Of a DNA stretch of 64,000 nucleotides, positions 1 through 8,254 are shown piece after piece. How positions within the stretch are numbered: the first letter of the stretch is position 1; the number at the start of each line of letters is the position of its first letter. The DNA lies in contig NZ_CP019323.1 in NCBI RefSeq assembly GCF_001971585.1, forward strand, positions 1,726,053 to 1,790,052, given 5' to 3'. The DNA is from Companilactobacillus allii. GTDB lineage: Bacteria > Bacillota > Bacilli > Lactobacillales > Lactobacillaceae. The position numbers were made by a program, and so were the translations under genes. The notes under the pieces are model-generated. The model saw only the letters and a program-made list of their open reading frames with translations. It searched no databases and was not told the origin of the DNA.

Positions 1-9
1 GGAATAGTT

Positions 10-858
10 ATGGAAATAAAGAAATTTACAGAATTTCATGAAGCAATATTACCTGAATTCAATGAATTTTTGATAAATAAATTAACTATGGAAATTAAGC
101 AGCCTACTTTACGTGATGCGATGATCTATTCAGTTAATGCTGGTGGTAAGAGAGTCAGACCGATATTGATGTTAGCGGTGATTTATTCTTGTGGCGTAAA
201 GAAAGAAGACTTACCTAAATATTTTGATATTGCGGGTGCCATAGAGCTAATTCATACCTATTCTTTAATTCACGACGATCTTCCTGAAATGGATAATGAT
301 GATTATCGACGAGGCAAACTTTCAAATCATAAGAAATTTGGAACTGGCCCAGCTGTTTTAGCTGGGGATGGCTTGTTGACACAGGCGTTTTATTGGATTG
401 CAAAGTCTGATTTAGATACAAGTAAACGAATGGCAGCCGTTAGGATTCTATCTCACAATGCTGGTCCCATGGGAATGGTTGCTGGTCAGATGACTGATAT
501 AACCAAAGAAGACAAAAAGTTATCTGAAAATGAGTTAACAGAGTTGCATCGTCAGAAAACTGCAGATTTAATTGTTGCTGCGATAACGATTGGCGCTTTT
601 TGCGCTGATCATAGTTTGTCGAAGAATTTAGTGGATTATGCAAATAAAATTGGCTTAGCATTTCAAGTCAAAGATGATTTGGATGATTATGGTAGTCTGG
701 AAGATGCTGATAAAAATACCTTCCCTAACTTAATTGGAAAAGAAGCCACTGAAGATAGGCTTAATAATCTAGTTAAGGATGCTTTGAATGCAGTGTTAAA
801 AGAAGAAAAGTTTGATAAGAATTTGATGGTAAGCTTTTTAGATTATTTCAAAAATTAG
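10..858 (+). CDS. ispA: Polyprenyl synthetase (farnesyl diphosphate synthase type)
   Basis: A trans-isoprenyl diphosphate synthase of 282 residues that condenses IPP with allylic diphosphates to make the C15 precursor for undecaprenyl phosphate and quinones. The first Asp-rich motif DDLPEMDNDD is at residues 89-98, GGKRVRP (45-51) binds IPP diphosphate, and the second Asp-rich motif appears as KDDLDDYGS near residue 220. The length is normal for the family. In related genomes this gene follows xseA-xseB; only 9 bases precede it here, ending a stop codon (TAG at 5-7) that could belong to xseB but cannot be assigned. It works upstream of uppS (49011) in cell-wall lipid supply. The family call is firm; the exact product chain length is inferred. 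Confidence 0.93.
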   Translation: MEIKKFTEFHEAILPEFNEFLINKLTMEIKQPTLRDAMIYSVNAGGKRVRPILMLAVIYSCGVKKEDLPKYFDIAGAIELIHTYSLIHDDLPEMDNDDYRRGKLSNHKKFGTGPAVLAGDGLLTQAFYWIAKSDLDTSKRMAAVRILSHNAGPMGMVAGQMTDITKEDKKLSENELTELHRQKTADLIVAAITIGAFCADHSLSKNLVDYANKIGLAFQVKDDLDDYGSLEDADKNTFPNLIGKEATEDRLNNLVKDALNAVLKEEKFDKNLMVSFLDYFKN

Positions 859-885
859 TTTTAAAACAAGATTGGGTGAAAAAGA

Positions 886-1713
886 TTGGCAAAAAAAAGG
901 GTAGATGTATTATTAGTTGAGCAAAATTTATTTGAATCACGTGAACAAGCAAAACGTTCAATTATGGCGGGAGAAGTTTATAATCAGGATAATTTAAGAT
1001 ACGATAAACCTGGTGAAAAAATCGATCCTGACACCATTCTTCATGTTGTTCAAGGTGCACATAGTAAATATGTTAGTCGAGGTGGATACAAGTTAGAAAA
1101 GGCAGTTGAGTCTTTTAATATCGACCTTGATAATAAGATTTGTTTAGATATAGGATCATCAACTGGTGGATTTACTGATGTAGCATTACAAAATGGTGCT
1201 AAATTAGTCTACGCATTGGATGTTGGCTATAATCAACTGGCTTGGAAAATGCGCAGTGATGAACGTGTCGTTGTAATGGAGAGGGTAAATTTTCGTTACA
1301 GTAAACCTGAAGATTTCCATGATGGATTACCTGAATTTGCTATGACTGATGTTTCCTTTATTTCTTTGGAATTAATTTTGCCACCAATGTTTAATATCAT
1401 TCTTCCTGGTTCTGAAGCAGCTTGTCTGATTAAGCCACAGTTTGAGGCTGGACCTGAAAATGTCGGAAAGCACGGAATTGTTCGTGATCATAAAGTTCAT
1501 AAAATGGTGCTTGAAAAAATCCTTAATTTTGCCAAGGAAACTGGATTTATAGTTAAAGGATTGGATTTTTCACCTATTAAGGGTGGAGAAGGAAATATTG
1601 AATTTCTAATGCATATTCAAAAGCCAGAAGAAGAAGATCAACCCGGCAAAATTTTAGACACAGTTTCAATTAGTGATACTATGGATGCTGCTTATTCAAG
1701 TTTGAATAAATAG
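886..1713 (+). CDS. tlyA: TlyA-family rRNA methyltransferase / S4-domain protein
   Basis: A 275-residue protein with an N-terminal S4 RNA-binding domain (about residues 3-65) followed by an FtsJ/RrmJ-type Rossmann methyltransferase. The SAM-binding motif CLDIGSSTGGFTD is at 86-98, preceded by the conserved KYVSRGGYKL (61-70). TlyA proteins 2'-O-methylate rRNA in mycobacteria; in Firmicutes (YqxC) the substrate is less certain. The start is TTG at 886, preceded by a GGTGA-like ribosome binding site. It lies 27 bases after ispA and 10 bases before recN, so the three are probably one transcript. In Bacillus and many lactobacilli argR sits between this gene and recN; it is not here. Confidence 0.9.
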   Translation: MAKKRVDVLLVEQNLFESREQAKRSIMAGEVYNQDNLRYDKPGEKIDPDTILHVVQGAHSKYVSRGGYKLEKAVESFNIDLDNKICLDIGSSTGGFTDVALQNGAKLVYALDVGYNQLAWKMRSDERVVVMERVNFRYSKPEDFHDGLPEFAMTDVSFISLELILPPMFNIILPGSEAACLIKPQFEAGPENVGKHGIVRDHKVHKMVLEKILNFAKETGFIVKGLDFSPIKGGEGNIEFLMHIQKPEEEDQPGKILDTVSISDTMDAAYSSLNK

Positions 1714-1723
1714 GTGAATAAAA

Positions 1724-3421
1724 ATGCTGAAAGAATTAATAATTAATAATTTTGCTATTATTAGTGAGTTACAAATTGATTTTAAAAATGGAATGACTGC
1801 CTTGACTGGTGAAACTGGTGCAGGTAAGTCTATTATTATTGATGCTTTAGGTTTATTAGTTGGTAGTCGTTCGTCTGTTGATTTCATACGCACGGGTAAA
1901 GACAATTTAAAGGTGCAAGGATTATTTGAAGTTAATTCAAGTAGTCCTGTTTTTGCTCTAATGGATAAATTTGGAATCAGTCATTCTGACAAATCTATTA
2001 TTGTCAAACGTGAAATAAATCGTAAAGGTAGAAACGTCTGTCGATTAAATGATGAGTTAGTTAACACCAATACCCTGAAAGAAATTGGTAAGTATCTAGT
2101 TGAAATACATGGTCAAAACCAACAGCAAGAATTATTGGATGAAGATAATCATATTGATATTCTAGACAGATATGCTGATGAAAATTTAGAAAAATCTTTA
2201 AGTGAGTATCGAAGCATTTTTGATGATTACCAAAGTAAAAAAGCTAGATTACGTGCAATTCAAAAGAATTCACAGAATCTAGCTCAAAGAATCGATATGT
2301 TAAAATTCCAAATCGAGGAAATTGATAGTGCCCAACTGAAAAAAGGTGAAGATGATGTACTTGAAGAAGAGAAAAATCATTTGTCTAATTTTGAAAAAAT
2401 AAGTACAGCTTTGCAGGAAAGTTATCAAATATTATCAGAGAGTGGTATAGGTGTTGTAGACACATTAGGAAATGTGCGTGAGCAACTTGATGATATTAGT
2501 GAATACGACAAGGTTTATAAAGAACTTTATGATTCTATTAGTGGAGCCTACTATCAAGTTCAAGATGATATGTCGACTATTTCTGATCAACTTGATGGAT
2601 TGGATTACGATGAGCAAAGGCTTGATGAAATTCAAAAAAGACTAGTCACGTTGGATAATTTAAAGAAGAAATATGGTCCATCACTGGATGAAGTTATTAA
2701 ATTTGGGATTGACGCACATGATGAACTATCAAAGATAGATATAGATGATTCGACGGAAGATAAATTAGAACAAGATATCCAAAATGACTTAAGTAAATTA
2801 ATGAGTCTAGGTAAGCAATTGTCTGAACAACGTCATCAAGTGGCCACAACATTGGAGAAATCTATTAATTCTCAACTTAAAGAATTGTATATGAAAAATG
2901 CGCGTTTTGATGTTGGTTTCAAGATATTGAGTGAAGATGCGATTACTAATAAGGGAATTGACCAAATTAGATTTAATTTAAAAACTAACGTTGGTGAAGA
3001 TTTCAAACCATTGGCAAAAGTTGCATCTGGTGGTGAATTATCTCGTGTTATTTTAGCTTTTGAAGCAATAATAGCTGAGAAAATGAATGTGGAAACTATA
3101 ATTTTTGATGAAATAGACACTGGGGTGAGTGGCCGCGTGGCTCAAGCCATTGGTGATAAGATATATAAAGTGGCTCAAGCGGTTCAAGTTTTGTGCATTA
3201 CACATCTACCACAGGTAGCTGCGATGAGTGATCGACAATTTCAGATAGAAAAAAAGACCATCAGTAATAAAACTCAAACTTCAGTTTCATTACTTGATGA
3301 TCATGAACGAATCGATGCTATTTCATTGATGTTAGCCGGTACAAAGGTCACGGATTTAACAAAGGAACATGCGCAAGAACTTCTTGAACTTGCTCAAGGA
3401 GAACAGAAGAGATTAGACTAA
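1724..3421 (+). CDS. recN: DNA repair protein RecN
   Basis: An SMC-like ATPase of 565 residues acting early in recombinational repair of double-strand breaks, where it gathers DNA ends. Walker A GETGAGKS is at residues 29-36. The long central coiled coil (about 150-400) contains the typical HGQNQQQELLD segment at its start. The ABC signature SGGELSRV and Walker B IIFDEIDTGVSGR lie in the C-terminal third. Length and layout are typical. The last 9 bases overlap tail to tail with the small minus-strand gene ending at 3413. I see no LexA box in front of it; it probably shares the ispA-tlyA transcript. Confidence 0.96.
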   Translation: MLKELIINNFAIISELQIDFKNGMTALTGETGAGKSIIIDALGLLVGSRSSVDFIRTGKDNLKVQGLFEVNSSSPVFALMDKFGISHSDKSIIVKREINRKGRNVCRLNDELVNTNTLKEIGKYLVEIHGQNQQQELLDEDNHIDILDRYADENLEKSLSEYRSIFDDYQSKKARLRAIQKNSQNLAQRIDMLKFQIEEIDSAQLKKGEDDVLEEEKNHLSNFEKISTALQESYQILSESGIGVVDTLGNVREQLDDISEYDKVYKELYDSISGAYYQVQDDMSTISDQLDGLDYDEQRLDEIQKRLVTLDNLKKKYGPSLDEVIKFGIDAHDELSKIDIDDSTEDKLEQDIQNDLSKLMSLGKQLSEQRHQVATTLEKSINSQLKELYMKNARFDVGFKILSEDAITNKGIDQIRFNLKTNVGEDFKPLAKVASGGELSRVILAFEAIIAEKMNVETIIFDEIDTGVSGRVAQAIGDKIYKVAQAVQVLCITHLPQVAAMSDRQFQIEKKTISNKTQTSVSLLDDHERIDAISLMLAGTKVTDLTKEHAQELLELAQGEQKRLD

Positions 3422-3751
3422 ATTGATCGATCTAATTTGGTTTAATTCGACTATTTTATAGAAGGAAGAATTGATTTTAAGGACGTATTTATTTTCGTTA
3501 ATGCATCTAATCAACTTGCCTTCAAACTGTTCATCGTTTACCATAGTAACAATAATAAAATATTGTTTTTGAAAACTTTGTTTAGCAAAAATATTAAGTT
3601 GCTTATGAGGCATTTGTTTTAAAGTATTGCTATAGACATTGTTGGTAATGTTACCTAGTTTGAAATCAAAGTTATTGTCGATAAAGGTTGCCGTGTTACT
3701 GATAATTGTTTGTGCCAGTGTGTTGTTGAGATGTGATTGTTTTACTTGCAT
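3413..3751 (-). CDS. Small LexA-box-controlled protein, possibly YolD-like
   Basis: A 112-residue protein I do not recognise with certainty. The start chosen is ATG at 3751, which has a GGGGG ribosome binding site (3761-3765) nine bases upstream. Two earlier in-frame ATGs (3814, 3787) lie in or upstream of the promoter; the second is part of the -10 hexamer. The N-terminal half is helical and Asn/Gln-rich. The last 50 residues (FIIVTMVNDEQFEGKLIRC, then YKIVELNQIRSINLV) form a strand-turn-strand pattern with a G in the second strand, like the small beta-barrel end of YolD-like proteins, which often accompany SOS-induced Y-family polymerases. No polymerase is adjacent. The gene converges on recN and overlaps it by 9 bases. 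The YolD link is an inference from pattern only. Confidence 0.7.
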   Translation of the reverse strand: MQVKQSHLNNTLAQTIISNTATFIDNNFDFKLGNITNNVYSNTLKQMPHKQLNIFAKQSFQKQYFIIVTMVNDEQFEGKLIRCINENKYVLKINSSFYKIVELNQIRSINLV

Positions 3752-3764
3752 TTTTAAGAGCCCC

Positions 3765-3814
3765 CGAACGCTTGTTTGTGTCTTCATTATACGAACCCCT
3801 GTTCGTTTTAGCAA
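3765..3814 (-). promoter_or_regulatory. Promoter with two LexA (SOS) boxes
   Basis: Reading the minus strand, a -35 TTGCTA (3809-3814), a 17-base spacer and a perfect -10 TATAAT (3786-3791) precede the small gene starting at 3751. One LexA/DinR-type box, CGAACAGGGGTTCG (3792-3805), fills the spacer with perfect CGAAC/GTTCG half-sites. A second, CAAACAAGCGTTCG (3765-3778), covers the predicted transcription start. The Gram-positive consensus is CGAACRNRYGTTYG. Two boxes flanking the -10 would give tight repression by the LexA encoded at 31132-31755. Confidence 0.85.
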
Positions 3815-3864
3815 CCATATTTTAATTTTTCTTAACTATTTTTTTGTTGAACAAGCTCAAAGCC

Positions 3865-3893
3865 TTGAAAACACAATGAATTTATTGCATGAT
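3865..3893 (+). promoter_or_regulatory. Putative promoter for gmk-rpoZ-priA
   Basis: TTGAAA (3865-3870), a 17-base spacer and CATGAT (3888-3893) lie 37 bases before the gmk start. The -35 is good and the -10 matches 4 of 6 positions. A new promoter is needed here because the upstream gene points the other way. Confidence 0.5.
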
Positions 3894-3929
3894 AGATAAC
3901 ATAATAATTAGATAAGTAGGGATAGTTAA

Positions 3930-4541
3930 ATGTCAACTAGGGGAATGTTAATCGTATTATCAGGTCCATCCGGAGTGGGAAAAGGAACTGTTAGAAAAGC
4001 AATGCTAAAGAAATCATCAATTAGATTTGATTACTCGGTTTCGATGACCACTCGAAATATGCGACCTGGTGAAGAAGACGGGGTTGATTATTATTTCCGA
4101 ACAAATGAAGAATTTGAGGATGAGATTGCTAATGGTGGTATGCTTGAGTATGCCAAATACGTTGACCATTATTATGGAACACCATTAAAGTATGTTAATG
4201 AAAAGTTAGACAAGGGTATTGATGTCTTACTTGAAATAGAAGTTAATGGAGCAATGCAAGTGCGTGATAAGATGCCTGATGGGGTGTTTATTTTCTTAAC
4301 ACCACCAGATCTTCCTAGTTTACGTCGTCGAATTACTCACCGCGGAACAGATGATGTTAAAACAATTGATAAACGTATGGAGCAGGCAAAAAAAGAAATA
4401 GAAATGATGTCAAACTATGACTACGCCGTAGTTAATGATAAAATACCTAATGCAGTCAAAAAAATTGAAGGTATAATTAGAAGTGAACACTTAAGAGTGC
4501 CACGTGTAATTGACAAATACAAAAAAATAATAGGAGAATGA
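3930..4541 (+). CDS. gmk: Guanylate kinase
   Basis: Phosphorylates GMP to GDP with ATP, an essential step in GTP and dGTP supply that also affects (p)ppGpp pools. The P-loop GPSGVGKGT is at residues 12-20; the GMP-binding stretch STTRxxRPGE appears as [19 protein letters not shown]; the lid RRRITHRG follows. 203 residues is normal. First gene of the gmk-rpoZ-priA-fmt-rsmB run, 4 bases before rpoZ. The remA and yloC genes that precede gmk in Bacillus are not here. Confidence 0.97.
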   Translation: MSTRGMLIVLSGPSGVGKGTVRKAMLKKSSIRFDYSVSMTTRNMRPGEEDGVDYYFRTNEEFEDEIANGGMLEYAKYVDHYYGTPLKYVNEKLDKGIDVLLEIEVNGAMQVRDKMPDGVFIFLTPPDLPSLRRRITHRGTDDVKTIDKRMEQAKKEIEMMSNYDYAVVNDKIPNAVKKIEGIIRSEHLRVPRVIDKYKKIIGE

Positions 4542-4545
4542 TAAT

Positions 4546-4800
4546 ATGATTATTTATCCATCAATCGATAAGTTATTAGACAGAGTAGATTCACGTTACT
4601 CACTTGCCGTTCTAGCAGCTAAAAGAGCTCATGAATTGGAAAATGGAGACATTGAATTATTGAGCAAGTATGAATCACCAAGAACCATCGGTAAAGCATT
4701 CGAAGAAATTGCTGATGATAAAATTGAAATCGATCCTAAATCAATCCTTCTTGAAAAAGAAGCTGAAAAGATTGAAGAAGAAAAAAAAGAAGAAGACTAG
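4546..4800 (+). CDS. rpoZ: DNA-directed RNA polymerase omega subunit
   Basis: The small omega subunit (84 residues), which supports folding and assembly of the beta' subunit. The family core is visible: [19 protein letters not shown], then [12 protein letters not shown] (about residues 21-32) and [17 protein letters not shown]. The C-terminus is a Glu/Lys tail that varies between species. It sits between gmk and priA as in other Firmicutes, but the coaBC gene that follows it in Bacillus is absent. Confidence 0.95.
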   Translation: MIIYPSIDKLLDRVDSRYSLAVLAAKRAHELENGDIELLSKYESPRTIGKAFEEIADDKIEIDPKSILLEKEAEKIEEEKKEED

Positions 4801-4877
4801 GTCAAATATTTCCTTCACTGATTGTCGAAAGATGATGGTGGAGGTTTTTTTATTATTAAAAGGTGGTGTGAGAAACT

Positions 4878-7283
4878 ATGTCAGTTGCTGAAGTTGTGGT
4901 AGATGTACCAACAATGCAAACAAATCGACCGTTTGAATATGCAATTCCTAATAGCTTAGAAGATGTTGTTGTACCAGGTATGCGTGTAGAGGTCTTTTTT
5001 GGACGAGGTAAGAGAAAAGTTCAAGGATTTGTAATGAAAATTAATGAAACAAGTAGTTTTTCCGGTAAATTAAAACCAATTAATCGTGTAATTGATTTGC
5101 GTCCGGTTTTAACACCAGAAATGTTGAAGTTATCTTCTTGGTTGGCAGATGAGACATATTCATTTGAGATTTCTTGTTTACAAACTATGCTTCCTAGCGT
5201 GATGAGAGCTAAATATAAGCAATTTATCGAACCAGTTGAAGAATTTGTTGATGATCAAGAAGTTATATCGTTACTTGATGGGAATCCATCTTTGGAAATA
5301 ACTCCACAAATGTCAGATGAAAAATTACAATTGATAAATCATCTTAGACGTCAAAATAAAATTAAGATTGAGTACGTAGTTGAGAATCAAGCTAGGCAGT
5401 TGAAACGTCAGGCTATTACAACTGAACTTAATACGATTCAATTACATGAACAAAAGAATAATCTTCGTAGTAATGCAAAAGCACAATTTAAACTTATTAA
5501 CTTCTTAATTGATAACTTGGACAAGTTACCTATTGAAATGGGAGAAGTTGAAGGTATTTCTAGAGCTACAATCAAAACGGCTGAGAAAAATGGTCTTTTA
5601 AAGATTGTAGAGGTCACGAAGCGAAGAAAACCAATTGAAATCACGCCTGAACAAACGACCAAACTAAATTTAACTGAAGAACAAAAAAGTGCTGTTGATC
5701 AGATAAATGATTCAATTGATAATTCAAAATCAGATACATTTTTAATCGAGGGTGTAACTGGTAGTGGTAAAACCGAAGTTTATTTACAGTCAATTGAACG
5801 TGCTCTCAAGCAAGGGCACTCGGCATTGATGTTAGTTCCAGAAATATCATTAACTCCACAAATGGTTAATAGAGTTACAGGGAGATTTGGAGATAAGGTT
5901 GCGGTATTACATAGCGGATTATCAAATGGAGAGCGTTATGATGAATGGACCAGAATTGAAAATGGCGAGGCACAAGTAGTAGTCGGCGCCAGAAGTGCAG
6001 TGTTTGCTCCACTAAAGGATATTGGCTTGATTATCATAGATGAGGAACATGAAGCTAGTTATAAACAAGATGATAATCCACGCTATCATGCTAGAAACGT
6101 TGCTTTATGGAGAGCCAAACAACATAAATGCCCTGTAGTACTAGGTAGTGCTACGCCTAGTCTTGAGTCACGTGCGCGTGCACAAAAAGGTGTGTATCAT
6201 CTTATTTATATGAAAAAAAGAGTTAACGAACATCCACTGCCACATGTACAGATCATTGATATGCGGGATGCAGAAAATTCTGCAGTAAAGGGTGATATAT
6301 CACCTCTATTACAAGACAATTTGTATCGTGCAATTAAGCGTGGGGAACAGGCAATTGTTCTGCTCAATCGTAGAGGATACTCGTCTTTTATGATGTGTCG
6401 TGAATGTGGATTCACGTTGAAGTGTCCAAATTGTGATGTTTCGTTGACTTATCATAAAGATTTGGCGAAGATGAAATGTCATTATTGCGGACATGACGAA
6501 CCAGTTCCTAGTATCTGTCCAAATTGTAAAAGTAAAAAAATTGGCTTTTATGGAACTGGTACACAAAATATTGAGCATCAATTAAATGAAATTTTGCCTC
6601 AAGCTAGAGTTTTAAGAATGGATGTAGATACAACACATAAAAAAGGAAGTCATGCTAAAATTATTAAAGCGTTTGGTGATCATAAAGCTGATATTTTGTT
6701 AGGTACTCAGATGATTGCTAAGGGTTTGGATTTTCCAAATGTTACACTAGTTGGTGTAATTAATGCAGATACGACATTGAGTATCGCCGACTATCGTGCA
6801 AGTGAGCGAACTTTTCAACTACTAACACAAGTAAGTGGGCGTGCAGGACGTGCGGATAAAGAGGGTCATGTTATTATTCAGACCTTTAATCCGGATCATT
6901 ATGCAATTAAAGATGCTTCTAAACAAGATTATGAAAACTTTTATAAACAAGAAATGTATTTACGTCATCAATCCAATTACACACCATATTATTTCACCAC
7001 TCTAATTAGTGTGGCACATAAGGATGAGGGGCAGGCTTTAAAACAAGGTTATTGGTTGAAACGTCAATTACAAGAGGCGTTATCTGATCATGCAATTCTT
7101 TTAGGACCAACTCCTACGATGATTTCTCGTAAACAAAACAAATATTATTACCAAGTTATTGTAAAATATAAACATGAGCCAAAACTTCACCAAAAATTAT
7201 TGGATATTTTGAATGATACGCAGGCGGATACTAAAAAGGGATTTACTATTGCAATTGATAATGAACCACAACATATTGACTAA
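4878..7283 (+). CDS. priA: Primosomal replication restart helicase PriA
   Basis: A 3'-to-5' superfamily 2 DNA helicase of 801 residues that recognises stalled forks and reloads the replicative helicase. Walker A GVTGSGKT is at residues 292-299 and the DEEH box at 388-391. Two paired zinc motifs, CRECGFTLKCPNC from residue 507 and CHYCGHDEPVPSICPNC just after it, are the PriA hallmark. The N-terminal 3'-end-binding domain begins VVVDVPTMQTNRPFEY. The start ATG is preceded by AGGTGGTG. The next gene is fmt; the def gene found between them in Bacillus is absent. Confidence 0.97.
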   Translation: MSVAEVVVDVPTMQTNRPFEYAIPNSLEDVVVPGMRVEVFFGRGKRKVQGFVMKINETSSFSGKLKPINRVIDLRPVLTPEMLKLSSWLADETYSFEISCLQTMLPSVMRAKYKQFIEPVEEFVDDQEVISLLDGNPSLEITPQMSDEKLQLINHLRRQNKIKIEYVVENQARQLKRQAITTELNTIQLHEQKNNLRSNAKAQFKLINFLIDNLDKLPIEMGEVEGISRATIKTAEKNGLLKIVEVTKRRKPIEITPEQTTKLNLTEEQKSAVDQINDSIDNSKSDTFLIEGVTGSGKTEVYLQSIERALKQGHSALMLVPEISLTPQMVNRVTGRFGDKVAVLHSGLSNGERYDEWTRIENGEAQVVVGARSAVFAPLKDIGLIIIDEEHEASYKQDDNPRYHARNVALWRAKQHKCPVVLGSATPSLESRARAQKGVYHLIYMKKRVNEHPLPHVQIIDMRDAENSAVKGDISPLLQDNLYRAIKRGEQAIVLLNRRGYSSFMMCRECGFTLKCPNCDVSLTYHKDLAKMKCHYCGHDEPVPSICPNCKSKKIGFYGTGTQNIEHQLNEILPQARVLRMDVDTTHKKGSHAKIIKAFGDHKADILLGTQMIAKGLDFPNVTLVGVINADTTLSIADYRASERTFQLLTQVSGRAGRADKEGHVIIQTFNPDHYAIKDASKQDYENFYKQEMYLRHQSNYTPYYFTTLISVAHKDEGQALKQGYWLKRQLQEALSDHAILLGPTPTMISRKQNKYYYQVIVKYKHEPKLHQKLLDILNDTQADTKKGFTIAIDNEPQHID

Positions 7284-7300
7284 GTGAGGGAAAATAATAA

Positions 7301-8254
7301 ATGACAAATGTTATATTTTTGGGGACACCCGAATTTGCAGCAACAGTTCTAAAAGGATTATTAAAAGAACAATACAACGTTGTTGCTGTTGTTACACAAC
7401 CTGATAAACCAGTTGGAAGAAAGCAAAAGCTTCAAAAGAGCCCAGTAAAGTTAATTGCTGAAGATGAGAATATCAAGTTGTTTCAACCAGTGAAGCTTTC
7501 TGGCAGTGAAGAGTTAGAACAGTTGAAGAATATTCATGCTGATTTAATTATTACGGCAGCATATGGACAATTTTTGCCAACTGTATTTTTGAAGTCAGCA
7601 AAAGTAGCTGCAATCAATGTACATGGTTCATTATTGCCTAAGTACCGTGGTGGTGCTCCTATTCAATATTCACTATTAAATGGGGATAAAGAAACCGGTG
7701 TATCCATTATGTATATGGTCAAGGCAATGGACGCAGGGGATATTATCAGTCAAGAGAAATTACCTATTGAAGATAGTGATGATAATGGATCATTGTTTGA
7801 AAAACTTGCAATAGTCGGTAGAGAATTATTATTGGATACAATTCCAAATATTTTGTCTGGTGATATCAATCCAATTAAACAAGACGAAAGCAAAGTGGTT
7901 TTTTCACCAACTATTTCTAAAGAACAAGAAGAGTTGGATTTTAGTCAAAGTGCTAAACAAATTTTTGATCAGATTCGTGCTTTGAGTCCTGATCCAGGTG
8001 CCTTTGCAATTTTTAATGAACAAAGAACTAAGTTTTATGGTAGTGAGGTCGTTGATATTGTGACTGATCAAGCTGCTGGTACTGTTTTTGAAGTGGGTAA
8101 GAAGAAGTTAGTAATAGTAACTGGAGACAAAAAGGGTTTATCAATCAAAAAAATTCAACCAGCTGGTAAAAAAGTAATGGACATTGCCAGTTACATGAAC
8201 GGACTCGGAAATAATTTAGAAAAAGGACAAAGAGTGGTTAAAATAAATGAATAA
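7301..8254 (+). CDS. fmt: Methionyl-tRNA formyltransferase
   Basis: Formylates Met-tRNAfMet with 10-formyltetrahydrofolate for translation initiation. 317 residues. The N-terminal Rossmann domain starts IFLGTPEFAATVLKGL; the catalytic signature NVHGSLLPKYRGGAP lies around residues 106-120 with its essential His; the C-terminal beta-barrel tRNA-binding domain follows. It overlaps rsmB by 8 bases, so the two are translationally coupled. It shares its fold and folate cofactor with PurN (40558). Confidence 0.97.
   Translation: MTNVIFLGTPEFAATVLKGLLKEQYNVVAVVTQPDKPVGRKQKLQKSPVKLIAEDENIKLFQPVKLSGSEELEQLKNIHADLIITAAYGQFLPTVFLKSAKVAAINVHGSLLPKYRGGAPIQYSLLNGDKETGVSIMYMVKAMDAGDIISQEKLPIEDSDDNGSLFEKLAIVGRELLLDTIPNILSGDINPIKQDESKVVFSPTISKEQEELDFSQSAKQIFDQIRALSPDPGAFAIFNEQRTKFYGSEVVDIVTDQAAGTVFEVGKKKLVIVTGDKKGLSIKKIQPAGKKVMDIASYMNGLGNNLEKGQRVVKINE

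Noticed and set aside
1-9. End of an upstream xseB gene
   Set aside because: Only a TAG stop and a few bases are present; expected from synteny but not provable.
3844-3854. TTGTTGAACAA inverted repeat upstream of gmk as an operator or LexA box
   Set aside because: Lacks CGAAC/GTTCG half-sites and is too short; probably chance in AT-rich DNA.
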